Source of the DNA: DATHBD01 sp035296325
GTDB taxonomy: Bacteria > Actinomycetota > Actinomycetes > Mycobacteriales > Micromonosporaceae
Assembly: GCA_035296325.1 (NCBI GenBank)
Contig: DATHBD010000069.1
Span: forward strand, 1 to 24,198
Direction: 5' to 3'
DNA: 24,198 nt
Below are positions 10,504 to 17,781 of the stretch, piece by piece (the stretch's first letter is position 1; each line of letters starts with the position of its first letter). The notes under the pieces were generated by a model, which was not told where the DNA came from, made no database searches, and saw nothing but the letters and a program-made list of their open reading frames with translations. The position numbers were made by a program, and so were the translations under genes.

Positions 10504-11436
10504 ATGATCAACTTTCGGTACCACATCGTGTCCCTCACCGCGGTCTTCCTGGCGCTCGCGATCGGCCTGGTGGTTGGCACCGCCGCGCTCAACGGCCCGG
10601 TCGCCGACAACCTCGCCGACCAGTACGGCCAGGCGAGCGCGCGCGCCCAGCAGTTGCGCGGCCAGGTCGACAGCCTCACCACCGAGGTCAACCGGCAGGA
10701 GCAGTTCGCCGTCGAAGCGGCACCGCTGCTGCTGACCGGCAAGCTCCCCGACAGGCGGGTGCTCGTGGTGAGCACGCCGTCGGCGGGCAAGTACGTCGAT
10801 GACCTGGTCAAGATGCTCGATGTCGCTGGCGCCAAGGTCACCGGCCGGGTCCAGCTGGAGGACAAATTCGCCGACCCGGCGAACAACGACCAACTGCTCG
10901 ACCTCGCGCTGAACGCCGCCCCGCCCGGCGTGCGGGGCACCCTGCCGAGCAAGAGCAACGGCCCGGAGACCTCCGCCGCGCTGCTCGCGGCGGTGCTGGT
11001 CGGCGGTGCGGCGGTCGACGGCATGCGTACCGTGCTGACCGCGTACGGATCGCAGGGGTACATCGCGGTGAGCGGTGACATCACCGGCCCCGCCGAGGCG
11101 GTGGTCTTCCTCTCCGGTCAGGCCTACGTCGGCGACGAGGCGACCAAGCGCAATGCGGCGATGCTGACCGTGGTCGACCGGTTCGACCAGGCCGGCAAGA
11201 TCGTGGTGGCCGGCTTGGGCGACGGGAGCGACGGCAACGCTGTCCGGGCGGTCCGCGATGATCCGGCGCTGACCCGGACCGTCTCCACAATGGACAATCT
11301 GACCACCGCGCAGGGTCGGGTCTCGACCGTGCTGGCGCTGGTCGACCAGATCGAGGGCAAGGTCGGGCACTACGGCAACGGGGCCGGAGCGACCGCGCTG
11401 CTGCCGAAGCCGACTTCCGCCCGCGATGGCTCATAG
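10504..11436 (+). CDS. steB: SteB / MctB-family envelope protein
   Basis: A 310-aa protein with the family-typical N-terminus MINFRYHIVSLTAVFLALAIGLVVGTA, which gives one membrane anchor at about residues 8-28. A coiled coil follows at 33-70 (DQYGQASARAQQLRGQVDSLTTEVNRQEQF), then a long extracytoplasmic domain with VLVVSTPSAGKYVDDLVKML. The M. tuberculosis counterpart Rv1698 was described as MctB, a copper-related outer-membrane protein; the corynebacterial counterpart is SteB, partner of SteA. Adjacency to steA favours the SteB role. Start ATG 10504 has AGG 8 nt upstream. The 3' end overlaps the next gene by 11 bp. Confidence 0.87.
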   Translation: MINFRYHIVSLTAVFLALAIGLVVGTAALNGPVADNLADQYGQASARAQQLRGQVDSLTTEVNRQEQFAVEAAPLLLTGKLPDRRVLVVSTPSAGKYVDDLVKMLDVAGAKVTGRVQLEDKFADPANNDQLLDLALNAAPPGVRGTLPSKSNGPETSAALLAAVLVGGAAVDGMRTVLTAYGSQGYIAVSGDITGPAEAVVFLSGQAYVGDEATKRNAAMLTVVDRFDQAGKIVVAGLGDGSDGNAVRAVRDDPALTRTVSTMDNLTTAQGRVSTVLALVDQIEGKVGHYGNGAGATALLPKPTSARDGS

Positions 11437-12340
11437 CGGCGTGGCGATGCGCGGCGTGGCGATGCGCGGTCGGGCGATGCGCGGCGGCGCACGGGTGGCG
11501 GTTGCGGTCGCCGCGGGGGTCGCCGCCCGGGCGGCGCTGTCGGCCGCCGTCGCGGCACCGGGCGCCTCGGCCCTACGCCGGACCAACTTCCGCGGCGCCC
11601 AGGTCAGTCTCGTCGGCGGCCCAGTCCTCGCGCTCACCGGCAGTGTCGCGGCGGTCGCCGGGGCCCTGCGCGCCGGCGACCCCTCCGGCGGCCGGGTCGC
11701 GGCGGCGGCCGCCGTTGCCGGGCTGGCGTGCGGGCTGGTCGGGGGGTACGACGACATCGTCGGCGCCCGTCCGCACCAACGGGCGGCCAAAGGCTTCCGG
11801 GGGCATCTGCGGGCGCTGCGGTCCGGCCGGATCACGAGTGGCCTGGTCAAGATCGCCGGGGTCGGCGCGGCCGGGCTGGCCGCGGCCGCGATCATCGACG
11901 GCGGCCACGGTGGCCGGTCGCGGCACCGGGTCGTGGACGTGCTCCTCGGCGCCGGCGTGGTCGCCGGCACCGCGAACCTGATCAATCTCTTCGATCTGCG
12001 CCCGGGCCGCGCGTTGAAGGTCGGCCTGGTGCTCGCCGGGCCGCTCGTCGGCGGGGGCGGGCCGGGCTCGGGCCTGGCCGCGGGCGCCCTGGGCGCCGCC
12101 GTCGGCGTGCTTCCGGCTGACCTGGACGAACGCATCATGCTCGGTGACGCCGGGGCCAACGCGCTGGGCGCCCTGATCGGCACCGCGGCGCTGCCCCGCA
12201 CCGGCCGGTCCGGCCGTGCTGCGCTGCTGGCCGGCATCGTGGCGCTGACAGCGGCCAGCGAGCGGGTGAGCTTCACCAGGGTGATCGCCGGTACGCCGGT
12301 CCTGCGCGAACTCGACGCGCTGGGTCGGCGGGCCGGCTGA
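11426..12340 (+). CDS. Divergent MraY/WecA-like polyprenyl-phosphate sugar-phosphate transferase
   Basis: A membrane protein of up to 304 aa with about 8 hydrophobic segments. It keeps several marks of the MraY/WecA superfamily, which moves a sugar-1-phosphate from a UDP-sugar to a polyprenyl phosphate: NFRGAQVSLVGG (54-65), the double Asp of GGYDDIVG (D109, D110), AKGFRGHLRALRSGRITSG (121-139), NLINLFD (N184, N187, D190) and LGDAGANALG (239-248). The usual DGxDGL after NxxN is replaced by DLRPGRAL, and the HHH cluster of MraY is not visible, so it is not the canonical MraY. The start is uncertain: in-frame ATGs at 11426, 11447, 11462 and 11477 lie in a repeat and none has a good SD. A flippase gene and a GT4 gene follow. 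Confidence 0.75.
   Translation: MAHSGVAMRGVAMRGRAMRGGARVAVAVAAGVAARAALSAAVAAPGASALRRTNFRGAQVSLVGGPVLALTGSVAAVAGALRAGDPSGGRVAAAAAVAGLACGLVGGYDDIVGARPHQRAAKGFRGHLRALRSGRITSGLVKIAGVGAAGLAAAAIIDGGHGGRSRHRVVDVLLGAGVVAGTANLINLFDLRPGRALKVGLVLAGPLVGGGGPGSGLAAGALGAAVGVLPADLDERIMLGDAGANALGALIGTAALPRTGRSGRAALLAGIVALTAASERVSFTRVIAGTPVLRELDALGRRAG
11441..11485 (+). repeat. 15-bp tandem repeat carrying alternative start codons
   Basis: Three tandem units at 11441-11455, 11456-11470 and 11471-11485, with consensus GTGGCGATGCGCGGC, encode VAMRG, VAMRG and RAMRG. Each unit holds one in-frame ATG (11447, 11462, 11477), in addition to the upstream ATG at 11426. The region is at the N-terminus of the MraY-like gene and overlaps the sequence just after the steB stop. 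Confidence 0.9.
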
Positions 12341-12368
12341 GCCGGCGATGCTGAGCCGGCGATGCTGA
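12337..12368 (+). repeat. 14-bp duplication of the flippase start region
   Basis: CTGAGCCGGCGATG occurs at 12337-12350 and again at 12351-12364. The first copy holds the stop TGA of the MraY-like gene and a decoy ATG (12348); the second holds the real ATG (12362). Because 14 is not a multiple of three, the decoy is out of frame: it reads MLSRRC and stops at TGA 12366-12368, which overlaps the true start region. No SD is seen, so translation may rely on termination-reinitiation. Confidence 0.85.
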
Positions 12369-14125
12369 GTCGGGGCACCGCCGGTCGGATCGCCGGGGCG
12401 GCGGCGCTGATCGCCGTCCTCACGGTGGCCAGTCGACTGGCCGGATTCGGCCGGCTGCTCGTCTTCAACTGGGCCGTCGGCGCCGACGATCTCGGCGACG
12501 TCTACCAGCTGGCGAACTTCCTCCCCAACGTGATCTTCGAGGTGGTCGCCGGCGGCGCCATCGCCAGCCTCGTGGTGCCGCTGCTGGTCCAGCCCGCGGC
12601 GCGCGGTGACCGCGGCGCCGTCGCCGACGCCGTGTCGGCGCTGCTCACCTGGGTGCTCGCGCTGCTGGTGCCGGTGGCGGTCGGCGTTGCGCTCGCCGCC
12701 GGGCCGCTGGTACGCCTCATCGCCCCCGGCGCCAGTCCCGCCGCGGTCGAGGTCGGCACCGACATGCTGCGCGTCTTCGCGCCGCAACTGCCGCTCTACG
12801 GGGTCGGCATCGTGCTCGCCGGCGTGCTGCAGACCTACCGCCGCTTCGCCTGGCCGGTGATCGCGCCGCTGCTGTCCAGCGCCACCGTGGTCCTGGCGTA
12901 CGCGGGGTTCGCGCTGGTCACCGGCCGGGCCAGCCAGATCGGCCAGGTTAGCCGGGGCGAGGTGCTGATCCTGTCCGCCGGCACCACGGCTGCGGTGGCC
13001 GTGCTGTCCCTGTCGATGCTCATCCCGCTGCGCGGCAGCGGGCTGCGCCCGCGGCTGCGATGGCGGTTCGCCGCGGCCGGCACCGTCCGCCGCCTCGCCC
13101 TGGCCGGTACGGTGACGGTGGGCGCCCAGCAGTTGGCGGTCGCGCTCGCCCTGGCCCTGGCCTACGGTGGCCCGACCGGCAGTGTGGTGCTGTACACCCT
13201 GGCACAGACGATCTTCCTGCTGCCGTGGGCGGTGCTCGCCCTGCCGGTGGCGACGTCGGCGTACCCGGCCCTGGCGGAGGCCGGCGCGGACGGCGACGAG
13301 GACGCGTACCGACGCACCCTGGCACCGGCCGTCCGCGCGCTGGTGCTGCTGTGCTTCCTCGGCGTCGCCGCGCTGGTGACACTCGCCGCACCGCTGGCCC
13401 AGATCCTGTCCGCCATGACCAATGGCCATCCGCCGCCCTGGGTGCTCGCGGCGGGCATCGCCGGCTTCGCCCCCGGCCTGCTGGGGTACGGCCTGTTCGC
13501 GCTCCTGTCCAGGGCGCTGTACGCGCGCGGCGCCGCCGGCACGGCGGCACTCGCCACGGCGCTGGGCTGGGCCGGCGTGGCGGGATGCTCGGTGGCCCTG
13601 GCCGCGGCCCTGCCCGCCGGCCAGCGGGTCGTCGCCCTGACCCTCGCCAACGCCGTCGGGATGAGCGTGCTCGGCATCGCGCTGCTGCTCGCCGTGGCGC
13701 GCCGCGCCGGGCGTTCGGCCCTGGCCGGCGCCGGTCGCGCCATGCTCGTCGGCCTGGTCGCGGCCACGGTCGCAACGGCAGCCGGGATAGGCGTGCGGTG
13801 GCTGGGCTGGCACACCTCGCCGGACTGGACGTGGGGGTTCACGCCCGGCGCGCAGACCCCCGGTATGGCCGACGCCGTGGTTTCCGGCATGCTGTGCGGG
13901 GGAGTCGTGGGCGTGGTGTACCTCGCCGTCGCCGCGGCGCTTGACCGCCGCGACGTCCGCCCGATGCTCGCCGGCGCGGCGCGTCGGCTGCCCGGACGCA
14001 GGGGTGAGGCGCGCGGCGGGTCCGCCGACGATCGGGACGACGACCAGCCTGGACCGGCGGGTGACGGGCCGGGCGGTGAGCGGGGCGGGCCACGGCCGGC
14101 ACAGCGGAGGGAGACGGTGCGGTGA
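12362..14125 (+). CDS. MurJ/MviN-family lipid-linked saccharide flippase
   Basis: A 587-aa polytopic membrane protein with about 14 hydrophobic segments, of the MOP-superfamily MurJ/MviN family that moves lipid-linked sugar intermediates across the membrane. The N-terminal pattern TVASRLAGFGRLLVF with ANFLPNVIFEVVAGGAIASLVVPLL (about 51-75) is diagnostic, and a conserved PLYGVGIVLAGVLQTYRRFAWP segment follows at about 144-165. The last 50 residues (RRGEARGGSADDRDDDQPG onward) are a charged, disordered cytoplasmic tail. It is probably a paralogue: actinobacterial core murJ/mviN usually lies near the replication origin, and this copy sits in a glycosylation cassette. The stop overlaps the next GTG by 4 bp. 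Confidence 0.88.
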   Translation: MLSRGTAGRIAGAAALIAVLTVASRLAGFGRLLVFNWAVGADDLGDVYQLANFLPNVIFEVVAGGAIASLVVPLLVQPAARGDRGAVADAVSALLTWVLALLVPVAVGVALAAGPLVRLIAPGASPAAVEVGTDMLRVFAPQLPLYGVGIVLAGVLQTYRRFAWPVIAPLLSSATVVLAYAGFALVTGRASQIGQVSRGEVLILSAGTTAAVAVLSLSMLIPLRGSGLRPRLRWRFAAAGTVRRLALAGTVTVGAQQLAVALALALAYGGPTGSVVLYTLAQTIFLLPWAVLALPVATSAYPALAEAGADGDEDAYRRTLAPAVRALVLLCFLGVAALVTLAAPLAQILSAMTNGHPPPWVLAAGIAGFAPGLLGYGLFALLSRALYARGAAGTAALATALGWAGVAGCSVALAAALPAGQRVVALTLANAVGMSVLGIALLLAVARRAGRSALAGAGRAMLVGLVAATVATAAGIGVRWLGWHTSPDWTWGFTPGAQTPGMADAVVSGMLCGGVVGVVYLAVAAALDRRDVRPMLAGAARRLPGRRGEARGGSADDRDDDQPGPAGDGPGGERGGPRPAQRRETVR

Positions 14126-15252
14126 ACCGGGTCGCCGGCGCCGGCAGGCGCGTCGCGCTGGTACTCGGCTCGAGTACCGGCGGGGTGGGACGCCACGTCG
14201 CGTCGCTCGCGGCCGGCCTCGTCGCCGACGGCGTCGCCGTCACGGTCTGTGGCCCCGCGGCTACCGAGTCGCAGTTCGGGTTCGAACGGGTCGGCGCGCG
14301 ATTCGTCGCCGTCGAGATCCCCGCGGCGCCTGGTCTGGCCGACGCGGGGTCGGTGCGGGCGCTGCGCTCGGTGCTGCGCGTCGACGGCGCGGTCGATGTT
14401 GTGCACGCCCACGGCCTGCGCGCCGGGCTGGTCGCGTCGCTCGCCCGTCCGCCCGGCCGGCCGCTCGTGGTCACCTGGCACAACCTCAGCCTCGCCGCCG
14501 GGCTGCGTGGCGAGGTGTACCGGCACCTGGAGCGCTACACCGCCCGCGCCGCCGACGTCACCCTCGGTGTGTCGCCGGACCTGGTGCAGCGGGCTCGGCA
14601 CTACGGGGCCCGCGACGCGCGCCTCGCGGTCGTGCCGGCCCCTGCGCGCCAGCCGCCGGTGCGCCGCCCGGACGAGGTGCGCGAGGAGTTCGGCGTGGAG
14701 CCCGGCCAGCCGCTCGTGCTTGCGGTGGGGCGGCTGCACCCGCAGAAGGGCCACGACACCCTGATCGCCGCGGCGGCGTCCTGGCGGCACCGGGTGCCGC
14801 CGCCGGCCGTCGTGGTCGCCGGCAGCGGACCGGAGTACCTGCGACTGGCCAGCCTGGTATCAGTGAGCGAGGCCCCGGTGCGCCTGCTCGGACACCGTGA
14901 GGACATCCCGGACCTGCTCGCCGCCGCCGACGTCGTGGTCAGCACCAGCATCTGGGAGGGCAATCCGCTCTTCCTGCAGGAGGCGATCCGGGCCGGTGCG
15001 CCGCTCGTGGCCACCGCGGTGGGCGGCGTGCCGGACCTGGTCGGCGACGCCGCCATCCTGGTGCCGCCGCGCGACGCGGACGCCGTGGATGTGGCCGTGA
15101 GCCGCCTGCTGGACGACCCCGGCCTGCGCGAGGAGTACGCCCGCCGCGGCCGGGCCCGGGCCGCCACCTGGCCGACCGAGGCCGATGCGGTCGCCTCAGT
15201 CGAGGCCCTCTACACGGAGTTGACCCGCACCCGTACGCCGGAGCGGCGATGA
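14122..15252 (+). CDS. GT4-family glycosyltransferase
   Basis: A 376-aa GT-B-fold retaining glycosyltransferase. The N-terminal domain has the donor/acceptor glycine loop SSTGGVGRHVASLAAGL (17-33) and VDVVHAHGLRAGLVASL. The C-terminal nucleotide-sugar domain has VLAVGRLHPQKGHDTLIAAA (about 199-218), VVVAGSGPEYLRL, and the EX7E motif in STSIWEGNPLFLQEAIRAG. There is no membrane segment, so it acts at the cytoplasmic face, probably on the lipid-linked product of the adjacent MraY-like enzyme (inferred). Start GTG 14122 follows GAGGGAG at about 14107-14113 and overlaps the flippase stop; its own end overlaps the next ATG by 4 bp. Donor and acceptor are unknown. Confidence 0.88.
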   Translation: MNRVAGAGRRVALVLGSSTGGVGRHVASLAAGLVADGVAVTVCGPAATESQFGFERVGARFVAVEIPAAPGLADAGSVRALRSVLRVDGAVDVVHAHGLRAGLVASLARPPGRPLVVTWHNLSLAAGLRGEVYRHLERYTARAADVTLGVSPDLVQRARHYGARDARLAVVPAPARQPPVRRPDEVREEFGVEPGQPLVLAVGRLHPQKGHDTLIAAAASWRHRVPPPAVVVAGSGPEYLRLASLVSVSEAPVRLLGHREDIPDLLAAADVVVSTSIWEGNPLFLQEAIRAGAPLVATAVGGVPDLVGDAAILVPPRDADAVDVAVSRLLDDPGLREEYARRGRARAATWPTEADAVASVEALYTELTRTRTPERR

Positions 15253-17648
15253 CGCCGGGAGGCAGCGCGACCCGACGTAGCGGTCCCGCACCGGCCCGAC
15301 CCGGCGCGGGAGCCCGGCTCCGCCGCAGCCTTGGCGGCCTCGGCCGGGGCCGTGTGGGTCGGCACGCCACGCTGCGGCTTTTCGCGCCGTATCTCCTGGT
15401 CATCGGTGCGGCGCTGGCCAGCATCGGCGCGCTCGTGCCGAGCCCGCCGGCCGGCGCACCACCGCCCCGCGCGGACTACGTCACGATGATCGGCGCGGCA
15501 GGACTGCGCTGGGATGACGTGACCGTGACGGACACACCAACGCTCTGGCTGCTGGCCCAACGCGGCTCGGTGGCCGCGTTGTCGGCGCGCTCGGCCCGCC
15601 GGATCACCTGCCCCGCCGACGGCTGGGTCACCCTTGGAGCCGGCAACTACGCCCGCCGGATGACCGGACCGGTGACCGCCCAGTGTCCGCCGCTGTCCGT
15701 GGCGGTCGAGCAGTCCAACGAGGTCGGTGCCAGCCTGGCCGATCAGCGCGAGGTGGTCCGGGACAATCGCGCGTCGCGCTGGGGCGCCCAGCCCGGGGCC
15801 CTCGCCGAGTCGGTGCGCTGCACATCGGCCGTCGGGTCGGGCGCGGCCGTTGCCGCCGCGCGCCCGTACGGCAGGATCGACCGGTACCGGGCCGGCGTCG
15901 ACGCCAACCTGGCCCCGGTGCTCGCGGCGTGCGCTCTGTCTATTGTGGACGCCGGTACGGTCGATGGCGAGGGCATCTCCCGACGGGCGACCGCCCGGCG
16001 GGTGGACGCCCAGGTGGCCGCGGTGCTCGCGGCCCGGCCCGAGCGGGCGCTCATCCTCGTCGCCGGCCTCGCCGACACCGCCGACACCGGGCGGCTGCAC
16101 GTCGCCATCGCCAACGGCCCCGGGTACGGCGGCGACTGGCTGACCTCCACCACGACCGGGCGGCAGGGTTACCTGGAGCTGGTCGATCTGGCCCCGACGG
16201 CACTGGCCGCGCTGGACCGGCCCATCCCGACCAACCTCTTCGCCGGCGAGGCCGCCACCCGGACCGGCACCCGCCCGGTCGATCCGGACGCGGCGATCAT
16301 CCGTCTCGCCGATGCCGACCGTGAGGCCAGTGTGCAGCGCGACGTCGGCGAAGCGTTCTTCCAGTTCCTGGTGGTCGGCCAACTGCTGCTCTTCCTTGCG
16401 GTCATCCCGGTGCTGCGGCGGGCCCGTCGGCGGGGCGGACCGGCCGCGCCGCCGCCGTTGCCGTCGTGGCTGCCCGCGACGGCCGAGGTCCTGCTCATCG
16501 CCGCGGCGCTGGCGGTGCCGGCCGCGCTGATCGCCGACCTCGTACCGTGGTGGCGCTGGGCACACGCGGGCCTGGTGTTCACCGGCGTGACCGTCGCGGT
16601 ACTCGCACTCGGCACTGCGCTGATGGTCGCCATCGGCCGCCGCCACCGTACGCTCGGCGCGCTCGCCGGCGTCGCGGCGGCCGCCGCGATAGCGGTGATG
16701 GTCGATGTGCTGACCGGCAGTCGGCTGCAGCTCAACGGTGTCGCCGGCTACTCCGCCGCGACGAGCGGTCGCTACGCGGGCGTCGGTACCATCGCGCTCG
16801 GCGTGCTGGTAGCCGGTGTGCTGCTGGTGGCCGGAACGCTCGCGCAGCGGTTCGGCCGGCCGCTGCGGCCCGGCGTCATGGCGGCGACCGGCGCGCTCGG
16901 CATCGCGGTCGTGGGCAGCCCGTACCTCGGTGCCGACGAGGCCGGCGCGGTCGGTTTCTCCGCGGGCGTGTGCGTGGCCGCCGCGATGGCGGCCGGCGGG
17001 TGGTTGACCTTCGGCCGGCTCGCCTGGGCCGGGGTGACCGCGGTCGGGGTGACGGTCGGCTTCGCGCTGGTAGACCTGTCCCGCCCGCTCCAGCAGCGCG
17101 GCAACATCGGTCGATTCCTGATCGACTTCGGCGACGGCACCGGCGGCCTCGCGGTGCAGCGCATCGCCGAGTCCAACGTGGTGACCACGGTCAGCAGCCC
17201 GCTCACCGCGCTGGTGTTCGGGGCGACGCTGTTCACCGGGTTCGTGCTGCTCCGCTACTGGGGAGGGTTGCGGCGCCTGTTCGGGCTGTACCCGTCGGTG
17301 CGGGCCGCCCTGGCCGGCATCGCCGTCGCCACGCTGATCGCCGGGCTGATCCAGGGCGCCGGTCTCAACGTCGTCGGCGCGGCGATGGCCACCGCGGTGC
17401 CGCTCGCGGCACTGGCCGCGCGCCGTGCGCTCGAGTCGGCCGACGACCGGACCCAGCCGGTACGCCTGGAGCCGGCGGCGCTGACCGAGCCCCCGCCACA
17501 CCACCCCGCGGCCCCGCCGCAGCCGGCTCCGGCACCGGTGGACAGCGTCCCGGCACCGACCGCCCGACCCGGGGCCACCGCCCGTCCATCGGGGAACGGC
17601 GGCGCCGCGGAGTTGACCATGGACCGGCGCGCCCGGGAGCCGGTCTGA
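15249..17648 (+). CDS. Polytopic membrane protein with alkaline-phosphatase-like extracytoplasmic domain
   Basis: A 799-aa protein. Residues 1-42 are basic and cytoplasmic, and TM1 is 43-63. An extracytoplasmic domain covers about 70-370. About 9-10 membrane segments lie between 371 and 720, and a Pro/Ala-rich cytoplasmic tail follows. The outer domain has the pattern of alkaline-phosphatase-superfamily enzymes: AGLRWDDV (84-91), TPTLWLLAQRGSVAAL (96-111), CPADGWVTLGAGNYA (121-135), and LVDLAPTALAAL (311-322) near the end. The first-strand metal-binding Asp expected before GLRW is Ala (IGAAGLRW), so activity is doubtful. Cysteines 121, 146, 191 and 228 could form two disulfides. Start ATG 15249 overlaps the GT4 stop. 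A role in modifying or sensing a lipid-linked glycan outside the cell is inferred from the cassette. Confidence 0.72.
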   Translation: MTPGGSATRRSGPAPARPGAGARLRRSLGGLGRGRVGRHATLRLFAPYLLVIGAALASIGALVPSPPAGAPPPRADYVTMIGAAGLRWDDVTVTDTPTLWLLAQRGSVAALSARSARRITCPADGWVTLGAGNYARRMTGPVTAQCPPLSVAVEQSNEVGASLADQREVVRDNRASRWGAQPGALAESVRCTSAVGSGAAVAAARPYGRIDRYRAGVDANLAPVLAACALSIVDAGTVDGEGISRRATARRVDAQVAAVLAARPERALILVAGLADTADTGRLHVAIANGPGYGGDWLTSTTTGRQGYLELVDLAPTALAALDRPIPTNLFAGEAATRTGTRPVDPDAAIIRLADADREASVQRDVGEAFFQFLVVGQLLLFLAVIPVLRRARRRGGPAAPPPLPSWLPATAEVLLIAAALAVPAALIADLVPWWRWAHAGLVFTGVTVAVLALGTALMVAIGRRHRTLGALAGVAAAAAIAVMVDVLTGSRLQLNGVAGYSAATSGRYAGVGTIALGVLVAGVLLVAGTLAQRFGRPLRPGVMAATGALGIAVVGSPYLGADEAGAVGFSAGVCVAAAMAAGGWLTFGRLAWAGVTAVGVTVGFALVDLSRPLQQRGNIGRFLIDFGDGTGGLAVQRIAESNVVTTVSSPLTALVFGATLFTGFVLLRYWGGLRRLFGLYPSVRAALAGIAVATLIAGLIQGAGLNVVGAAMATAVPLAALAARRALESADDRTQPVRLEPAALTEPPPHHPAAPPQPAPAPVDSVPAPTARPGATARPSGNGGAAELTMDRRAREPV

Positions 17649-17674
17649 TCCCGGTTGCCTGCTGAGATCAAAGG

Positions 17675-17709
17675 CCCCGGGAGGCGCGCCGGGGGAGTGG
17701 TGTTACTGT
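17675..17709 (+). promoter_or_regulatory. pyrG leader: GC hairpin and extended -10 promoter
   Basis: The 133-bp gap before pyrG holds a GC-rich dyad, CCCCGG (17675-17680) with CCGGGG (17689-17694), then TGTTACTGT (17701-17709), an extended -10 (TGn-TAnnnT). Transcription would begin at about 17716 and leave a 65-nt leader. The hairpin has no T-run. This suggests pyrG has its own promoter although the preceding cassette is co-directional. Confidence 0.45.
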
Positions 17710-17781
17710 GGAGACCCGTGGATCGTGCAGGGGTTTTCATGCCTGCGCGGGTACCGATCGCGACGACCACGGGAGCAGGCG

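Noticed and set aside
11573..13813. 746-codon minus-strand frame opposite the MraY-like and flippase genes
   Set aside because: His/Gln/Arg/Gly-rich shadow; the plus-strand genes carry clear family motifs and membrane segments.
15210..17504. 764-codon minus-strand frame opposite the 799-aa membrane protein
   Set aside because: Low-complexity Arg/Gly/His composition with no motif; the plus-strand frame has regular membrane segments and coupled starts and stops.
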